Part shown: piece after piece, positions 11,003 through 21,585 of the stretch
Layout of the letters: the number at the start of each line of letters is the position of its first letter
Position numbering within the stretch: position 1 is the first letter of the stretch
Source: an uncultured bacterium
Lineage (GTDB): Bacteria; Myxococcota_A; Polyangia; Polyangiales; Houyiibacteriaceae
Length of the DNA: 64,000 bases
Reading direction: 5' to 3'
Assembly: GCA_938024995.1 (NCBI GenBank)
Contig: CALJDU010000049.1
Span: 1-64,000, forward strand
The notes under the pieces: generated by a model
Told to the model about the DNA's origin: nothing
What the model saw: only the letters and a program-made list of their open reading frames with translations
Database searches by the model: none
Translations under genes and position numbers: made by a program

Positions 11003-11842
11003 GTGTTTGGCACGCTCACGCGCGAGGTCTTTCGACGAGAGGCGATCCCCGCGATCGGCCGGTGGACCCTCGTCGCCTTGAGCATGCAGACCTGGCTGCG
11101 CGGCCTCGCGCGCGGGCTGCGACCCGCGCTCGGGGATGAGGCGGGTGCGACGGTTCAAGAGCTCTTCGCGGAGGTCCTCAAACGTCGCGGCGAGGTGCTG
11201 CTTCGAGCCAACGTCATCCGGACTCCCGCTGATGTGGTCCCGTTCTTTCGCGCGCTCTACCAGATCGACCTCTCCCCTCGCGCGGCGTGGCTCTTTGGTC
11301 CTCGCGTGTCTCGACGCGCCCGCCTTCGCGGCTACCGGCTCGCGTCGCGCATGACGAGCACCGAGCGCTGGGTCGAGGTCGCGACGCACGCAGGAGAGCT
11401 CCTGGTCGTCGCGACGGAGCGGCTGCCTGATCGTTTTCCGCGGGCCGTCGCGACCCTCGGCGACATCTTCTTCGAGATGGGTCGCGCCGAGGCGCGGTCG
11501 TTTCAACAGAAGCACCCCGATGCGACCGGAGCGAGGGGCGCCGTGGAGCTGTTGCGGATGGGGGAGTACGTCTTTCACGTGAACCCGTCTCACGAGACCG
11601 GTTTCGACACTGGCGATCCCAAAGCACAAAACTACCTCGTCGGCGACGCCTGCCTATGGCACCCCCGCCCGGGCTGGGATCGGCTTCACTGTGGCGTTTT
11701 TGGACGGTTTCAAGCTGGCGTCTGTCAGGAGTTCGGCCTCAACTACAAGCTCGACAAGACCATCCCAAAGCACGGAGGCGACTCTTGCCGCGTGGTCTTC
11801 TCTCCACTGCGAAAGTCGCGAACAGGGGACCGCGTCGGTTGA
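11003..11842 (+). CDS. Uncharacterised protein of 279 aa
   Basis: No confident family. The first 140 residues are helical and Arg/Ala-rich. The last third carries spaced Gly and Cys residues (GVFGRFQAGVCQEFG...GGDSCRVVF), recalling the end of V4R-like or small-molecule-binding domains, but this is only a visual resemblance. The GTG start follows the divergent Gre gene by 47 bases. A Ser/Thr kinase gene starts 64 bases downstream in the same direction, so the two may be co-transcribed and functionally linked. Confidence 0.6.
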   Translation: MFGTLTREVFRREAIPAIGRWTLVALSMQTWLRGLARGLRPALGDEAGATVQELFAEVLKRRGEVLLRANVIRTPADVVPFFRALYQIDLSPRAAWLFGPRVSRRARLRGYRLASRMTSTERWVEVATHAGELLVVATERLPDRFPRAVATLGDIFFEMGRAEARSFQQKHPDATGARGAVELLRMGEYVFHVNPSHETGFDTGDPKAQNYLVGDACLWHPRPGWDRLHCGVFGRFQAGVCQEFGLNYKLDKTIPKHGGDSCRVVFSPLRKSRTGDRVG

Positions 11843-11906
11843 GAATGAGGGGTCTGGGCCCGGACCTTTTGACGGACGCCACCCCAGCCCGCCATGATGG
11901 GGGCGC

Positions 11907-13724
<1,818 letters not shown>

Positions 13725-13785
13725 GGCCTCGGCGCAACAACGAACGCACCGGACCCGCGCGCGTTCTTCAAGCGCGACCGGCCCG

Positions 13786-14625
13786 CTACCCTTCGATGGT
13801 GTCTCGCGCGAGCGTCACCAAATCAGCGCCAGAGGATAGCTCTGGATGCGCCGTCCCGTGTCCCACGCGCGCTCCGGGATCAACCGACGCGGTGCGCTCG
13901 CCCATTCGGTTGCGGACGACATCGGCGCCCGCGGCGTCTGTCTCCGGGAGCAAAACGACGTAGCCATCGTCGGTGTGAAAGAGCTGATCCACCGCGCGGA
14001 TACAGTCGCGGACCTCCGCGAGGAGCGCCGGGCTCTTCTCCGCGACGACCACGACACAGCTCAGCTCGTGTCCATAACGCTGCGCGCGGGTGAGCTCGTA
14101 CTCCACCGTGAGCTGAAGCTGAGAGGCGCTCGGCGGCGGGACGATGCTCATCGGCGGCGGGATCGTTCGCGTGCTGCGGATGGCAACGCGGATCCGGCGC
14201 TGCACCTCGAACACGCGATAGGGCCTCACGACGTAGTCGATCGCGCCTGCGTCGAGGCTCTGCTGCTGCTTCTCTTCGTCGTCCGCGGCGGTCGCGCAGA
14301 TGATCGGGATGTGCGCTAGTCGCTCGTCTGCTTTCAGGATACCGATGACCTCAAGGCCATCCATCTTCGCGAGCCCGGCATGAAGCAAGACGACGTGCGG
14401 GCGCAGGCGCGCGACCGCGTCGAGAACCTCGGGCCCGGTGAGCGCGACGATGACCTCATAGCCGGCCGACTCACACGCCTCCTGGAGGAGTCCGAGGTTG
14501 AATGGATCGGAGTCGGCGATCACGACCTTGTCGCTCGCGCGTCCTCTGTTCACGACACGGCTCGCGTCCCGCCCCAGGTGTTGAACGGCCCCGCTTCTGA
14601 TCTGACCTTCGTCATCTATCTCCAA
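13786..14625 (-). CDS. Pseudo-receiver protein with degenerate GGDEF-like C-terminus
   Basis: Protein of 279 aa. Residues 33-150 have the response-regulator fold (VVIADSDPFN..., PHVVLLHAGLAKMDG, DYVVRPY). The phosphorylatable Asp position is His82 (codon CAT), the second residue of the acidic pair is Ser39, and the usual Lys of the KP motif is Arg, so phosphotransfer is not expected. After a Pro-rich linker, VEYELTRAQRYGHELS resembles the start of a GGDEF domain, but no GGDEF signature is present. It is the last gene of a minus-strand set with a sigma-54 activator and a YkgJ-family gene and may act as a phosphorylation-independent adaptor. Confidence 0.78.
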   Translation of the reverse strand: MEIDDEGQIRSGAVQHLGRDASRVVNRGRASDKVVIADSDPFNLGLLQEACESAGYEVIVALTGPEVLDAVARLRPHVVLLHAGLAKMDGLEVIGILKADERLAHIPIICATAADDEEKQQQSLDAGAIDYVVRPYRVFEVQRRIRVAIRSTRTIPPPMSIVPPPSASQLQLTVEYELTRAQRYGHELSCVVVVAEKSPALLAEVRDCIRAVDQLFHTDDGYVVLLPETDAAGADVVRNRMGERTASVDPGARVGHGTAHPELSSGADLVTLARDTIEG

Positions 14626-14675
14626 TGTAGCAGTGCCGGAGAGAGAGTGGGACTGGTTACAGATCGAGCGAGACG

Positions 14676-15827
14676 CTAGCTCTTGCCGGCGCCTTCGAGA
14701 CCGTAGTTTTGAACCTTTCGGATCAAGTTCCGGCGGCTGATGCCGAGCGCTTCAGCCGCACGGGTCTTGTTCCCCTTGGCGCGCTGAAGGCCTTCTTCGA
14801 TCATTCGACGCTCAAGCGCCTCGACCGCGGCCGGGAGCGTGGAATCGTCGGTGGACGTCATCGCAGGAGGAGCGGCGCTCGGCTTCGCTTTCAGAATGAC
14901 GGGCGTAAGGTGCTCAGGTCCGATCATCGGGTCATCGCCTGACAGCACCCACAGCCGCTCGATCTCGTTCTCCAGCTCGCGGACGTTTCCAGGCCAGCGA
15001 TGTCCCATCAACTGGACCATCACCGAGGATGTCAACGACTTGCTCCGGCCGTCTCGCTTCGCGAGGCGCGAGAGGAAGTGCTCCGCGAGCAATGGGATGT
15101 CGCTCGGTCGATCACGGAGCGGGGGAACGGTCAGCGCGACCACGTGAAGGCGGTAGTAGAGATCCTCCCGGAACGTCCCGGCTTTCACCATCGCTTGCAG
15201 GTCCCTATTGGTCGCCGCGATGATGCGCACATCGACGCGCTTCGGCTCGGTCGCGCCGACCGGGAGGAACACGCCCTCCTGAAGCACGCGGAGGAGCTTG
15301 ACCTGAAGCGCCGGGGACATGTCTCCGACCTCGTCGAGGAAGAAGGTCCCGGAGTCCGCGACCGAGAACAATCCTGGCTTGTCGCTCACCGCGCCGGTGA
15401 ACGCGCCGCGGCGGTGACCGAAGAGCTCGCTCTCGAGGAGGTTGTCGTTGAACGCGCTGCAGTTGGTCGCGACAAAGCGCTTCGTATTGCGGTTCGACTG
15501 CTCGTGAATGCTGTGGGCGACGAGCTCCTTACCGGTGCCGTTTTCCCCAGTAATCAACACCGTCGCGTTGGAGTTTCGGATGCGGCCGAGCATCTTGAAG
15601 AGGGCCCGCATCGGGTCGCTTGCGCCTACGATTCCCGTCTCGGAAAGCGCCTCTCGCTCCGCCAGGGAGGGGACGTCCTTCTGGAGCCGATCCGCGGCCG
15701 CAGCGGTCGCGAAACGCGCCATTTCTTCCGCTTTCGGATGCGGGGTGCGCACGCGGACAGTGACCTCAGTCCCGTCAGGGAGTGAAGCAGTGGACTCTGC
15801 TTCCTGAAGGCTCGCTTCGTCTCCCAT
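14676..15827 (-). CDS. Sigma-54-dependent transcriptional activator (NtrC family, no receiver)
   Basis: Bacterial enhancer-binding protein of 383 aa. A short N-terminal region of about 65 residues replaces the usual receiver. The AAA+ domain has Walker A GENGTGK (94-100), the sigma-54 contact loop GAFTGA (141-146), FFLDEVGDM Walker B and an arginine-finger region. A Fis-type helix-turn-helix ends the protein (KTRAAEALGISRRNLIRKVQNYGL). It would open sigma-54 promoters by ATP hydrolysis. The YkgJ-like gene lies 12 bases upstream and the pseudo-receiver 50 bases downstream, which suggests one operon. Targets are not evident in the window. Confidence 0.92.
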   Translation of the reverse strand: MGDEASLQEAESTASLPDGTEVTVRVRTPHPKAEEMARFATAAAADRLQKDVPSLAEREALSETGIVGASDPMRALFKMLGRIRNSNATVLITGENGTGKELVAHSIHEQSNRNTKRFVATNCSAFNDNLLESELFGHRRGAFTGAVSDKPGLFSVADSGTFFLDEVGDMSPALQVKLLRVLQEGVFLPVGATEPKRVDVRIIAATNRDLQAMVKAGTFREDLYYRLHVVALTVPPLRDRPSDIPLLAEHFLSRLAKRDGRSKSLTSSVMVQLMGHRWPGNVRELENEIERLWVLSGDDPMIGPEHLTPVILKAKPSAAPPAMTSTDDSTLPAAVEALERRMIEEGLQRAKGNKTRAAEALGISRRNLIRKVQNYGLEGAGKS

Positions 15828-15839
15828 GCGCGCGGCAAG

Positions 15840-16415
15840 CTAACACACGTTCTGAACGAGCGCGACGAGCGAAAAGCGCGCGGGCGCGTCTGCCGAACCT
15901 TCTGTCGCGCTCTCGGCGAAGGCGCGGTTGACCAACGCGAGCGCGCCGTTGAGCCGGTCGCCATCCAGCACGTCCGCTCGTTCAGGCGGTCGCTTCGTAA
16001 AGTTGAGGTCGCACCACACAAGCAATCGTTCCGCGGAGGCGGTCAGCGCGTCGACCGGGACGTCAGGCGCGTCGGCATACATGAGCGGCAACCCGTGAGT
16101 CCGGCAGACCAGTGGTCGCCCTTCGTACACCGCACACCGTCCGTCCGCGTCGAGCATGACGCACGGCGGCGCCGGGTCAGACGTCGCTCCGCTCTCCGCG
16201 AGCGCGTCCGCCTTAAGCCGAAGCGCGCTCTTGGTCTTCGCGTCGAGGGAGCCTAGGGCTCGCCGCACCGCGTCCGCCTCGACCGCGCAGACGCTCAGCT
16301 GAACCTGGCAGCAGCCATCGCACCCGGACGCGCACAACATGTCGTCGCGCCGTCGAGAGAGGACCGTCTCGAAGAACCCGTCCGCGTTCGCGCAGAGGTC
16401 GTCATAGGGTTTCAT
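15840..16415 (-). CDS. YkgJ-family cysteine-cluster protein
   Basis: Protein of 191 aa with the zinc- or iron-chelating YkgJ pattern: CASGCDGCC near residues 29-37, then PPCVMLDADGRCAVYEGRPLVCRTHG near 85-110. The eight-Cys arrangement and the YEGRPLxCR core are characteristic. The biochemical role is unknown. It heads the operon with the sigma-54 activator 12 bases downstream. Confidence 0.85.
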   Translation of the reverse strand: MKPYDDLCANADGFFETVLSRRRDDMLCASGCDGCCQVQLSVCAVEADAVRRALGSLDAKTKSALRLKADALAESGATSDPAPPCVMLDADGRCAVYEGRPLVCRTHGLPLMYADAPDVPVDALTASAERLLVWCDLNFTKRPPERADVLDGDRLNGALALVNRAFAESATEGSADAPARFSLVALVQNVC

Positions 16416-16523
16416 CTCTCGAGTGTAGGAGAACGCGGGCGGTCGCGTCGGAATTCACCACCACCGCGGGCCGCGCCTGGGATCGTTCGCTGCGCTCGGG
16501 TTCTTGAGTTAGGTTCGCGCCGA

Positions 16524-18188
16524 GTGGACCTGGTCTATTTCATTATCCTCGTCGGTGTCCTCGTGTTCGTACACGAGCTGGGCCACTACGCCTGGGCGAA
16601 GTTCTTCGGCGTGAAGGTGCTCCGGTTCAGCGTCGGCTTCGGGCCGCGCGTCGCGGGCTTCACTTCAGGGGACACGGAGTACGTCATCGCGGCCGTCCCG
16701 CTCGGCGGCTACGTGAAGATGCTCGGCGAGAGCCCGAGCGACGTGATCAGCACCGAGGACGCCCCGCGGAGCTTCGGCGCGCAGCCTCTGCTCAAGCGAA
16801 TCATCATCGTGATCGCGGGACCGATGATGAACCTGATCTTCCCGCTGCTGCTCTTCTTCGTCGTGTTCATTGGCGACACCGAGGTCGCGCCGCCGATCAT
16901 CGGCACGGTCTTCCCGGATCGGCCCGCCGACGGAAAGCTCATCATGGGCGACCGGGTGCTCGCGATCGATGACGACGAGATCGAGACCTTTGACGACATC
17001 ACGCGGCACGTTCGCCGCAGCGCGGGGACCCCGCTCCGCTTCACGATTCAGCGCGGCGAAGAGACCCTCGAAGAGATCATCGAACCGGTCCTCGACCAGC
17101 GGACCCAAGAGCTGGATCGCGTGGACGAGGTCGGCCGAATCGGCGTCATTCCGCACCACCCGATCGCGGTCGTCGGCGTGCTCGACAACGGCCCCGCCCA
17201 CGCCGCGCGGCTCCGCACCTTTGACGTCTTGCTGAGCGTGTCGGGCCGGCCGGTTCATCGTTACCTCGATATCGTCGAGGCCATGCGGCGCTCGAACCGC
17301 TCCCAGATCCCGATCACCTATCTGCGCCCTGAGCGAGCGCGCGTGCTGGGCGGCCTCGCGGATCTCGATCTCTACTCGGCGCACGTCGCGACCCTCGCGC
17401 CGAGCCCCGGCCGCGGCGACGTCATGTCCCGCTCCGGATTGGAAGACGCGGACCTCTACGTGCACCAGGTCTTCGCGGGCTCTGCCGAAGCGGCGATGGG
17501 GCTGCGACCGAGCGATCGCCTCGTCGCGCTCGACGGTCGCCCCATCCGAAAGTGGGCAACGTTTCTAAAAGACCTGGAGCGCGGTCGCGGGGAAGACCAC
17601 GAGCTGGTCTGGCTCGCGGACGGAGAGATTAAGCGCGGGCGGTTCAAGCTCGACCGGGAGGTCGGCGAGACGGAGCACGGGCAGCGCTTTGAGCGTTACG
17701 CGGTCGGCGTGCGGAACTGGCTGCCGGTCGGGATCGACAACGTGATGGAGAACCCGAGCCGATACAGCTCCGCGATCGGCCGCGCGATCGAGAGCACGGT
17801 CGAGATGGCGGAGCTCACGATCTACTCGGTCATTCGACTCGTTCAGGGGCGCCTCTCGGTGAAGTCGATCGGCGGCCCGCTCACGATCTTCGACGCCGCG
17901 AGCATGGCGGCCCGAGAGGGTACGCCGAGCTACCTCAAGCTGATGGCGTTCATCAGCATCAACCTCGGCTTGATCAACTTGCTCCCCATCCCGATGCTCG
18001 ACGGGGGTCATCTGCTGTTCTTCGCGATCGAGGGTGTCGGTCGCCGCGAGCTGAGCCCGCGCGTGAAAGAGTGGGCGCTGGTCGCCGGGTTGGCGCTGCT
18101 CCTCGCGCTGATGGTGCTCGCGTTCAAAAACGACATCGAGCGGCGCCTCGCGCCCGAGGCTCCAACGACATCTGCGCAGAGCCAATGA
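16524..18188 (+). CDS. rseP: RIP metalloprotease RseP (site-2 protease)
   Basis: Intramembrane zinc protease of 554 aa. The active-site motif HELGH is at residues 18-22 in the first transmembrane helix (FVHELGHYAWAKFFGVKV), and the third ligand motif is in the last membrane part (LLPIPMLDGGHLLFF). PDZ-like domains lie between. It is longer than E. coli RseP (450 aa) because of the expanded PDZ region. The family cleaves anti-sigma factors and signal-peptide remnants, releasing envelope-stress sigma factors. GTG start at 16524. Its stop overlaps the next start by four bases. Confidence 0.93.
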   Translation: MDLVYFIILVGVLVFVHELGHYAWAKFFGVKVLRFSVGFGPRVAGFTSGDTEYVIAAVPLGGYVKMLGESPSDVISTEDAPRSFGAQPLLKRIIIVIAGPMMNLIFPLLLFFVVFIGDTEVAPPIIGTVFPDRPADGKLIMGDRVLAIDDDEIETFDDITRHVRRSAGTPLRFTIQRGEETLEEIIEPVLDQRTQELDRVDEVGRIGVIPHHPIAVVGVLDNGPAHAARLRTFDVLLSVSGRPVHRYLDIVEAMRRSNRSQIPITYLRPERARVLGGLADLDLYSAHVATLAPSPGRGDVMSRSGLEDADLYVHQVFAGSAEAAMGLRPSDRLVALDGRPIRKWATFLKDLERGRGEDHELVWLADGEIKRGRFKLDREVGETEHGQRFERYAVGVRNWLPVGIDNVMENPSRYSSAIGRAIESTVEMAELTIYSVIRLVQGRLSVKSIGGPLTIFDAASMAAREGTPSYLKLMAFISINLGLINLLPIPMLDGGHLLFFAIEGVGRRELSPRVKEWALVAGLALLLALMVLAFKNDIERRLAPEAPTTSAQSQ

Positions 18189-19477
18189 ACGCTGACGCCC
18201 CAAAGAGTGCGCGCCCGCTGAACGCGCGAGAGGTCGCCACCGAGGTGCTCTTCCGCGTCGCCAAAGATGACGCCTATGCCGCGCCCACGCTCGACGCCGC
18301 GCTTCAACGGGGGGCGCTCTCTCGCCGCGACCGCGCGCTCGCCACGACATTGGTCTACGACACGCTACGGGTCGTCAGCGACCTCGATCGTGAGATCAAC
18401 CGACACCTCAAAAAGCGCGGCGCTCTCGACCCCTATGTCCGCGCTGCGTTGCGGGTGGCCACGTTCGCGTTGCTCCACCTGAGCCGGGTTCCCGCGCGTG
18501 CCACCGTGAACGAGACCGTCGCGCTGGTTCGGAAGAAGCGCGGTCGTCCTGTTTCTGGTTTCGTGAACGCGGTACTGCGAAAGATCGCCGCGGGTCGTCC
18601 GGAGTCACCAGAGAGGCCGACCTCGCTCTCGCTCCCCAAGTGGATCCGGAAGCGCTTGGTCGCTTCCGTGGGAGCGGAGCGCGCGGAGGCGTTCACGTCG
18701 TCCCGCACGGATACGCTTGATCTCTGTGTCCTGGGAGATCGCGACGCGGTCGCGCGCTCACTCGTGGAGCACCACCCTGAGCTTGAGCTGACACCGGGCC
18801 AAACGCCCACCTGCCTCAAGCTTCGCCGCGCCGGCGACCCTCGCGAACTCCATGGGTACGCGGACGGAGACTTTTTCGTCCAAGAGGAAGGCTCCCAAGA
18901 GATCGCGCGCTTGGTGAACGCGCTCCCTGGGGAGCACGTGGGTGACCTCTGCGCGGGCCGCGGAGGCAAGACCCTCCACTTTGCGCGAGATGTCGGCGCG
19001 ACGGGTCAGGTCACCGCGATCGAGCTCCACGAGGCCCGGGTCGAGCAGATCAGCGCGCGTCTCCAGCGATCGGGTCTCCGCGTGCCGGTCGCCCTCGAAA
19101 CGATTGACCTGACCGTCGGAACGGGCGGCTTTGACGAGTCATTCGACCGGGTGTTGGTGGACGCGCCGTGCTCGGGTCTCGGAACCGCCTGGCGGCGTCC
19201 TGAGCTTCTGCTCCGTATCACCCCGGCGAAAATCACCGAACTCGCCCTGCTACAGCGCCAAATCGTGGACAGCGCGGCCCGCTGCCTCAAACCGGGTGGA
19301 CTGCTGATCTACGCGGTCTGTTCCTTCCTCTCGGAGGAGCGGGTGGACATTCCTCACGGTTTTGATCACGTAGGGCTTGATTCCGAGGATGCTGACGGGG
19401 TAGTTCGTCTGGGTGCGTGGCGGGGAACCGACGCGTACCAGATCTTTTGCAGCCGAAAACCGGGATCCATGGGCTAA
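18185..19477 (+). CDS. rsmB: 16S rRNA m5C methyltransferase RsmB-type
   Basis: Protein of 430 aa with an N-terminal NusB-like helical RNA-binding domain (about 10-140) and a C-terminal SAM-dependent RNA (cytosine-5) methyltransferase domain. DAPCSGLGTAWRRPE (Cys near 328) and YAVCSFLSEER (Cys near 379) are the two catalytic cysteine motifs, and VGDLCAGRGGKT binds SAM. RsmB methylates C967 of 16S rRNA in E. coli. ATG at 18185 overlaps the rseP stop (ATGA), so the pair is translationally coupled; the longer open frame starting at 18071 is only overlap with rseP. Confidence 0.88.
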   Translation: MNADAPKSARPLNAREVATEVLFRVAKDDAYAAPTLDAALQRGALSRRDRALATTLVYDTLRVVSDLDREINRHLKKRGALDPYVRAALRVATFALLHLSRVPARATVNETVALVRKKRGRPVSGFVNAVLRKIAAGRPESPERPTSLSLPKWIRKRLVASVGAERAEAFTSSRTDTLDLCVLGDRDAVARSLVEHHPELELTPGQTPTCLKLRRAGDPRELHGYADGDFFVQEEGSQEIARLVNALPGEHVGDLCAGRGGKTLHFARDVGATGQVTAIELHEARVEQISARLQRSGLRVPVALETIDLTVGTGGFDESFDRVLVDAPCSGLGTAWRRPELLLRITPAKITELALLQRQIVDSAARCLKPGGLLIYAVCSFLSEERVDIPHGFDHVGLDSEDADGVVRLGAWRGTDAYQIFCSRKPGSMG

Positions 19478-19510
19478 AAGGCCAACCCACGCCATGCGGG
19501 GGATAAGTCT

Positions 19511-19539
19511 TTGACACCTATCTTTAGTGAGGCTAGATT
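19511..19539 (+). promoter_or_regulatory. Candidate sigma-70 promoter before tRNA-Pro
   Basis: A perfect TTGACA (19511-19516) is separated by 17 bases from TAGATT (19534-19539). It sits 33 bases after the rsmB stop and about 118 bases before the tRNA. A dyad (TAGTGAGG...CCTCACTA, 19525-19551) overlaps the -10 and could be an operator or a leader hairpin. Confidence 0.55.
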
Positions 19540-19656
19540 CCGACCTCACTAGAAGCCCAGACACCCTCTGGGCGGTCCATTTGAAAACAATCATGTGAAA
19601 ACGGCCATTTGCGGCGACGTAAATGGTGACGGGTGTCTCGCTTGAGATGCACCCAA

Positions 19657-19733
19657 CGGGGCGTAGCGCAGTTTGGTAGCGCGCACGGTTCGGGACCGTG
19701 AGGTCGAAGGTTCGAATCCTTTCGCCCCGACCA
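19657..19733 (+). tRNA. tRNA-Pro (anticodon CGG)
   Basis: Full cloverleaf with encoded CCA. Acceptor stem CGGGGCG (19657-19663) pairs with CGCCCCG before ACCA. The D arm is GCGCAGTTTGGTAGCGC, the anticodon loop TTCGGGA gives CGG, and the T arm contains GGTTCGAATCC. It lies between rsmB and the receiver-XRE gene. Confidence 0.96.
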
Positions 19734-19805
19734 CGTTTTCGGTTCGCAAGAGATCCCTTTTGACCACGACTTTCGTGTTCCCGGGATCGGTCGGGAGAGA
19801 GAGTC

Positions 19806-20414
19806 GTGGCAAAAGGAGTACCCCCAATTCGCGTTCTGGTCGTCGATGACGACAAGGCAATCTGCGAGTTCATGGAGACCTTCCTGGAGAAGGACGGATA
19901 CGAGGTAAAGACTCTGTCCGACGCCTCCGTTGTCGTCGACACCGTCAAGGCAGGCGGGTTTCACTTGGTGGTGCTCGATCTGATGATGCCGAAGATGGGC
20001 GGAGTCGAGGTCCTCGAGAAGATCCGCAAGGTCGACTCGGACGTCGCGGTCGTGATCTTCACGGGCTACCCGTCCCTCGACACCGCGGTCGCTTCGATGA
20101 AGCTCGACGCCGTCGACTACCTGAAGAAGCCGTTCAACCCAGAAGAGTTCCGGGACGTCCTCGACCGCGTCATGCGCAAAAAGGGTCTCCTCAGGACGCC
20201 TGAAGAGAACCTCCACCGCGTCATCGGCGAGACGATTCGCGGCCTCCGCAAGGACCGCGGCCTCACGCTCAAGCAAATGGCGCGACGGACCGGTCTCAGC
20301 GTTTCGTTGCTCTCTCAGATCGAGCGCGCAGAATCGAGCGCGTCCATCAGCTCGCTCTACAAGATCGCGACGGCCCTCGACGTCCGCATTCAGGATCTCT
20401 TCGGCGAGTACTAG
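19806..20414 (+). CDS. Response regulator with receiver and XRE-type helix-turn-helix
   Basis: Protein of 202 aa. Receiver domain 8-125 with VVDDD acidic pocket, phospho-acceptor Asp58 (VVLDLMMPKMGG), IFTGY and DYLKKPF, all intact. The output domain (about 137-200) is an XRE/Cro-like helix-turn-helix (LRKDRGLTLKQMARRTGLSVSLLSQIE), not the usual winged or Fis helix. It should regulate transcription upon phosphorylation. No cognate histidine kinase is adjacent. GTG start at 19806; the gene follows tRNA-Pro and is followed by a terminator-like hairpin. Confidence 0.9.
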   Translation: MAKGVPPIRVLVVDDDKAICEFMETFLEKDGYEVKTLSDASVVVDTVKAGGFHLVVLDLMMPKMGGVEVLEKIRKVDSDVAVVIFTGYPSLDTAVASMKLDAVDYLKKPFNPEEFRDVLDRVMRKKGLLRTPEENLHRVIGETIRGLRKDRGLTLKQMARRTGLSVSLLSQIERAESSASISSLYKIATALDVRIQDLFGEY

Positions 20415-20448
20415 CGGGCTGCTAGCTCTCGTAGAGGATCGACCGGGA

Positions 20449-20484
20449 GGCGACGCGGCTTACGCGTCGCCTTCTTCCGTTTCC
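20449..20484 (+). terminator. Terminator-like hairpin after the receiver-XRE gene
   Basis: Perfect 9 bp stem GGCGACGCG-gctta-CGCGTCGCC (20449-20471) followed by the pyrimidine-rich ttcttccgtttcc. It lies 35 bases after the plus-strand stop and overlaps the last codons of the opposing TPR lipoprotein gene, so one sequence serves both as code and as hairpin. Confidence 0.5.
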
Positions 20485-21551
20485 GCTTCTCGGATCGCGC
20501 GGAGCAATCGCTGCGCAGCGGCGTAGTCACGCGCTTGACGCGGGATCGACGTGAGCAGCTCGGTCGCGCGAGCGTGATCGCCGAGCGCGTAGTGAACTCG
20601 CGCGGCGGAGAAACGCGCGCGCGGTGTCCCGTCCTCCTCGACCAACGTCAGCGCAAAGGGGAGCGCGAGCTCTGGAGCGTCCGCTTCGAGCATGAGGTCA
20701 ACCGCGTGTGTTGTGCTCTCAAAGGCGTCGTTCGCCACGCTCCCGAGCACCGCGCGCGCCTCTCCCTTTCGGTCCAGCGCGATGAGGGCCCGCGCGTACG
20801 TGACCATGTCTCGCTCACGCTCTTCGAGCAGCTCCATCAACCCAGCACAGACCGCGGGTGAGCTCGGAAGCGCGGCCCGCGCTGCCCGGCGAAGGTCCTC
20901 CGCAGACGCCGGAGAGAGCTCCAAGAGCGCGGTCGCGGCCTCGTTGATTCCGGACCCAGTCGTGACCGCGAGCTCGAGCTCTGCGCGCGCGACCTCCACG
21001 CGATGCTCCGTTCGATTGTCTCCGTCACGCGCGTAGCGCCGCAGCACACGCGCGGCTTGCGCTTGGCGCGACATGGCGGAGAACACTCGCGCCTGCGCGA
21101 GAACCGGTTCGACCGAGCGCGGCGCGAACCGGTGCGCGCGGCGGTAGTGCTGAAGCGCGCCTGGAAGATCTTCGGCGCGCTCGGCGATCGAACCACGCGC
21201 GAGCGCGAGCGCCTCTGACTCGGGAGCCAAGCGATCGCCCTCGGCGAGCGTCCGCTCCGCGCCGCGATCGTTCCCAAGCAGGCTCTGGGCCTCCGCGAGC
21301 CGCGCGATCACGTACACATCGTCGGAGGGCCCTGTTCGCGCGAGCTCAAACTCGGTCGCCGCCTCCTCATACCGGCCCAGCTCAAAGGCGCGCTCCCCGC
21401 GGATGTAATGCTCATATGCGTAGGGAGAAACATAGACGCCCTCGACGGTTTCACCGGCGAGGGCTCGAGTCACTGGAAACGGCGCGCGCGGACACGCGAC
21501 CATCAAGGTCATCGTCGTGAACAGACCGGCGAGCTTCGCGACGCGTGTCAC
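20460..21551 (-). CDS. TPR-repeat lipoprotein
   Basis: Protein of 363 aa when started at GTG 21551, which has GGAGG four bases upstream; the longer frame to 21695 runs into the neighbouring gene. Lipoprotein signal with lipobox MVAC. The rest is a TPR-like helical solenoid (HYIRGERAFELGRYEEAATEFELA and about eight further helix pairs), suited to protein-protein contacts in the periplasm. Third gene of a minus-strand operon behind a PEGA protein and another lipoprotein. Confidence 0.78.
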   Translation of the reverse strand: MTRVAKLAGLFTTMTLMVACPRAPFPVTRALAGETVEGVYVSPYAYEHYIRGERAFELGRYEEAATEFELARTGPSDDVYVIARLAEAQSLLGNDRGAERTLAEGDRLAPESEALALARGSIAERAEDLPGALQHYRRAHRFAPRSVEPVLAQARVFSAMSRQAQAARVLRRYARDGDNRTEHRVEVARAELELAVTTGSGINEAATALLELSPASAEDLRRAARAALPSSPAVCAGLMELLEERERDMVTYARALIALDRKGEARAVLGSVANDAFESTTHAVDLMLEADAPELALPFALTLVEEDGTPRARFSAARVHYALGDHARATELLTSIPRQARDYAAAQRLLRAIREAETEEGDA

Positions 21552-21585
21552 CGACCCTCCAACTCTGCGCTTGCGTTTGAGCGGT

